The notes under the pieces are model-generated. The model did not search any database. It saw only the letters and a list, made by a program, of their open reading frames with translations, and was not told the origin of the DNA. From Dillenia suffruticosa (Eukaryota > Streptophyta > Magnoliopsida > Dilleniales > Dilleniaceae): a DNA stretch of 64,000 bases. Of this stretch, positions 60,734 to 64,000 are shown piece after piece. A program made the translations under genes and the position numbers. How positions within the stretch are numbered: the stretch's first letter is position 1; the number at the start of each line of letters is the position of its first letter. Location: NCBI GenBank assembly GCA_033439265.1, contig JAVTVX010000034.1, forward strand, positions 9,207,001 through 9,271,000, written 5' to 3'.

Positions 60734-60800
60734 TTTGGTTTGGTGGTTATATGCTTTTACAAGTTTATGCGTGTGCAGGAGTTCGAATCAAGGTGGAGGC
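60734..60800 (+). other. tRNA-like module, right, of CACTA 2
   Basis: A-box-like TTTGGTTTGGTGGTTAT (60734-60750) and B-box-like GGAGTTCGAATCAAGG (60778-60793). Partner of the minus-strand module at 47800-47890. Faces outward into the GC-rich block at 60825. Confidence 0.5.
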
Positions 60801-60824
60801 AAAGCGGAGGCATTTTTCAGGAAT

Positions 60825-60975
60825 TGAGGAGAGCCGGCGCTGGCTCTGGCGGCGGGCACGCTTGCAGGCTGGTGTTGGCTCGGGCGGGCGGGCACGCTTG
60901 CAGGCTAGTGCTAGCTTGGGTGGGCAGGTGGGCTCGCGGGCGGGGGCCCGTCCAGGCACGTGCGCTCCTTTAGGC
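60825..60975. repeat. GC-rich block, right arm of CACTA 2
   Basis: GGCGGGCACGCTTGCAGGCT-type direct repeats (two or more copies, 60850-60915). Reverse-complement counterpart of 47640-47795. Confidence 0.7.
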
Positions 60976-61739
60976 ATTTTGAATTTAGTGACAAACTTTT
61001 TTTTTTCATCGCTAAATTAGTGACGGATAATTTTTCGTCATTAATTTAGTGACGAACTTTTTTTTCCTCTCTAAATTAGCGACAGATAATTTTTCCATCA
61101 CTAATTTAGCGACGGATAAATTTTCGTCGCTAAATTAACGACGAATTTTAACGACGAAAATTATCTGTCGCTAAATTTAGCCACGAATTTTAGATTTTCG
61201 TCACTAAATTTAGCAACGAATTTTTTTCTGTCGCTAATTTAGCGACGGATAATTTTTTCTCGCTAATTTTTGTGACAAATTTTAGCGACAAAAAATTATT
61301 TGTCATTAAATTTAGCGACGAATTTTAGATTTTCGTTACTAAATTTAACGATAGATTTCTAATTTTCGTCACTAAATTTTTGCGATGGGTTATTAGCAAC
61401 GAAAAGTTTTTCGTCGCTAAATCCATCGTTAATATTTTTAGTGACGAATTTTTTTAAAATTTTCGTCGCTAAATTTATGGTTAAAACGTATTTTTTTGTA
61501 GTGAAACTTATAGGACTTCGTAACGAAGTCAACCAATGGATAGAACTTATATATGTCAAGAATTAGATAGATAAATCTTGCAATATCAATCAAATTTATT
61601 CCACAACATTTTGAAAGTATTTGTGACAAGCATGTGTATTGTCTCAGATCAATATATATAGTCTTCAGCTCAATCTTTCAAACACGGCTAGCTAGAAAGG
61701 AATGAATATTTTAAACAAAAGAAAGAAACGCAATCATTT

Positions 61740-62517
61740 TGGTTCTTTAGTTTTGAATGGATACGGTGCCCCTTGTTGCCGCCTGGCGTGCATGTAGACC
61801 AAGAATGCGCAAGGCTGCAGGTTTCTGAGGTGCGGTCTGCAGCTTGGGCTTGGAGCCAACCGGACTACAAGCTTCCTACAGCAGTGGGCTGTTTTCAGGT
61901 ACTGGGTTATCCGGACCGAGGTTAGCTCTGATTGGCCGGTTGGATTGTCTTAGACCTTATTGGGCCACGATTGCCCTGTTGGGCAGTTGGCTTGATTGAG
62001 CCATGACGGGCCGCGTTGGCACATTGGGGTGTCCCAGACCATGTTGGGTAGTGTATTGCCCCATCGAGTTGCCTGAGGCAGTTTTGGGCCATTCAGGTTG
62101 TCTTGGTGCACGTGGAGAGATTTTAGACTGTAGGCGGTGCTAGACTTGGTGGGCCTACTTTTGAGCTCCAGCCCATGAACCAAATAGCCTAGGGCCCAGG
62201 CGTTAAGGCCCACTTAGGTGAGAGAGTTCTGGCTCAGTTTTCTGTCTCTAGTGTTGCTTTGTGCGTTGCAACAAGTTGGAAGCTAACAAGTGTGCCAGTA
62301 AGCTGGTGGAGATGGGGCAATAGGCTGAGGCAGGCATCCATGAACATTGTAGTCCTCCGGCAGCTTTAGAGGAGCTCTTGAAGCTGGATGCGAGCCGTAC
62401 TTCTTGGGTTAGAAGGAAGAGGGGTGGTTCCCCTCTGTCGTGAGCTCCATCCCTTTGGCGGGCTTATGTGGTTGTTCCCTTTTTTCTTTTCTTAACCGCA
62501 AAAAAAAAAAAAAAAAA
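61740..62517 (+). mobile_element. Poly(A)-tailed insertion, LINE 3' end or retroposed transcript
   Basis: A GC-balanced 780-bp block, unlike its A/T-rich surroundings, ending TTTCTTTTCTTAACCGC followed by A18. The poly(A) end indicates a retroposed origin. The visible frames have stops and no domain I recognise. The left border is approximate and no target-site duplication was found. Confidence 0.4.
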
Positions 62518-62601
62518 TCAAAATTGTTGGAGGAGGTCTTATGAAAATGGGCTCTCGTTTGTGCACTCTTTCCCAACCAAGCGAGGGATAACCATTTTTA
62601 T

Positions 62602-62772
62602 TTATTTATTTTTTTACTTTACCATGGGTATCCGAAAACTTGTTAAAGGAGTTATGGAATCCAATTAAAGAAATATCTCTTTCGATATCTATTTTTTATT
62701 CATAATATTTAAATTTAAGATTTTAGTTAAGAAAATATAAGGTGATGCTACTGATCACAAGTGATTGTTGAC
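62602..62772 (-). mobile_element. tRNA-derived SINE, copy 6, with 18-bp target duplication
   Basis: Exact 18-bp repeats AGGGATAACCATTTTTAT lie at 62584-62601 and 62773-62790. On plus, the insert begins T-rich, then shows AAAGGAGTTATGGAATCC, TTAAGATTTTAGTTAAGAAA and GGTGATGCTACTGATCAC, which follow the order of the 40-kb SINE read on the same strand (TTAGGATTTTGATTAAG, GTGTCATATTC, CTGACC). Confidence 0.75.
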
Positions 62773-62790
62773 AGGGATAACCATTTTTAT

Positions 62791-64000
62791 GCTCCAGTAC
62801 CGATGCGTATGTCTTGTTTTACTTCCCAATGTCCTTGTACTAATATTGTTAAAGTAATTGAGGTGGCGTCATTGAATGTTTAGTTTATGCTTATGCTGCA
62901 TTGTCATTTATGTCGTGCCTGTCGTATGTTAGTTGCTTGTATTCGGTTGAGAGCTCTCACCATAGGCGCCATTGAGCTTATGGATCCGTGCACATAGTGT
63001 CACACTTGACTCGACAGGTTGTTGCATACAATAGGGAGGGGTTGGTGGCCACGGGGGTAGCTCGACGGGGTTGACTCATAGTCCACTCAGATTATATGTA
63101 TATTCCCATGGGGATCCTGTCGTTGGGATATTTTAACGAGCCTACCATATTGTTTTAAAAACCATCGCTTATACATAAAGTGTATTTTTATATTATATTA
63201 TATATTGTAAATATGGTGTCCCTTTATCCTTGATTCTCAAAGCTTAAATTTTTTTTCCCCCTTAGATATTTTGTTTTCACTTCATATTCAATATTCGGCA
63301 AATCTTACTGATCCAAATTGTTGGAATAAGAGGTTTGCACAATCAACTATGACGCCCACTCTCGCATCTGTTATTGATATTGTAGATTTCAGTAGGTTAA
63401 ATGTGATAACTCTAATTGTTCTCCAATTCGGTCTCAAGACACTCATTGTAGTACTAAATTCGGAGTTCCAGGAGTCTAACCCCTATTGCTGCCGAAGACA
63501 GAGCCTAATTTGATGGTCTAAATTCTGGCAATCACCTTCTGATGAGAGATAGTGACATGCTATTACCCATATCCTAGAATTCAAAATCTTCAACATCTCT
63601 CTCTGACTAAATTTTACTGCAAAGAATCCATTCTCTTAAGTGGATGAGCTCTGAGCTCTCTAGTAATTGCCACAGGTGTGTTAGGTGAGTCTTCAACAGC
63701 GTACAGCTAAATTCTTTTTCCGACTTCTATTACGAGAGACTTCCTCGCCAAGGAGGCCTTACCATTTTCGGGAGTTCAAATATGCAGATTTACTATTGGC
63801 CAAGGGCAATCCTTGGATTCTCTGTCATCATGTTCTCATCCTTACAATCCTCCATATCCTTCCTATTGGTTGCATTCTACTTCTGATAGGGCAAGTGTAA
63901 GGCAATATGCTTTAATCAGACCCAAATCTATAATGATATAAAGTAGTTTTTTAATGAAAAAATTGTTAAAATTTATTCTTCTCTATAAAAGGATTTTTTA
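62791..64000. other. Unassigned to window end
   Basis: Moderate GC around 62940-63120 with no domain recognised. Open frames at 63271-63513 and 63685-63900 show no known motif and lack supporting signals. Confidence 0.4.

Larger units (their letters stand above)
57456..61503. mobile_element. Non-autonomous CACTA transposon 2, inverted and longer
   Basis: Starts CACTACAAAAAATACGC and ends GCGTA-like ACGTATTTTTTTGTAGTG, giving a long terminal inverted repeat. Flanking trinucleotides are GAA and AAA, a target duplication with one change. Subterminal CGTCGCTAAA-type repeats fill both arms. Its right end matches the left end of CACTA 1, and its inner modules match in reverse, so it is the same family in opposite orientation. 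The left arm is about 1.3 kb longer and includes a non-repetitive stretch at 58090-58620. No transposase domain recognised. Confidence 0.88.

Overview
This window is nuclear DNA from a flowering plant, most likely a eudicot. Intron-bearing plant genes sit in long A/T-rich, repeat-filled intergenic DNA, and there are many GA/CT microsatellites, plant-type LTR retrotransposons, CACTA transposons, a LINE relic and tRNA-derived SINEs. I cannot name the species from sequence alone.

Only two genes look intact. A five-exon cytochrome P450 of the CYP72A type lies on the minus strand (5107-8864; 508 residues, full length, heme motif intact, but Gly in place of the usual acidic residue of the I-helix). 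A five-exon cationic amino acid transporter of the CAT6/7 type lies on the plus strand (25602-28804; 586 residues). They point away from each other across about 16.7 kb with no convincing gene. No functional link between them is evident.

Layout: 1-5004, broken Ty3/gypsy element (minus), cut by the window edge, its 5' LTR ending 102 bp past the P450 stop. 5107-9055, P450 gene and promoter. 9.0-25.5 kb, intergenic DNA with two pairs of direct duplications (about 0.57 kb and 1.25-1.34 kb), SINE copies and microsatellites. 25.5-29.1 kb, transporter gene. 29.1-38.6 kb, intergenic DNA with SINEs. 38.66-40.5 kb, F-box gene fragment abutting a relic LTR plus leader related to the first gypsy element. 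41.95-43.4 kb, LINE relic (minus). 43,687-51,689, complete but decayed Ty1/copia element (minus) with both LTRs, interrupted by a 2.65-kb CACTA element (47,192-49,837). 51.7-57.4 kb, intergenic DNA with a few unrecognised gene-like pieces. 57,456-61,503, second, longer CACTA element of the same family in opposite orientation. 61.5-64 kb, a poly(A)-tailed insertion, one more SINE, and unassigned DNA.

The most unusual structures are in the two CACTA elements. Each has many copies of a short subterminal motif (core CGTCGCTAAA and its complement) and an A/T-rich centre flanked by two tRNA-like modules with A-box- and B-box-like sequence. The modules face outward, each pointing into a strikingly GC-rich block. 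The second main observation is one tRNA-derived SINE family present five to seven times in the window, with clear target-site duplications on four copies.
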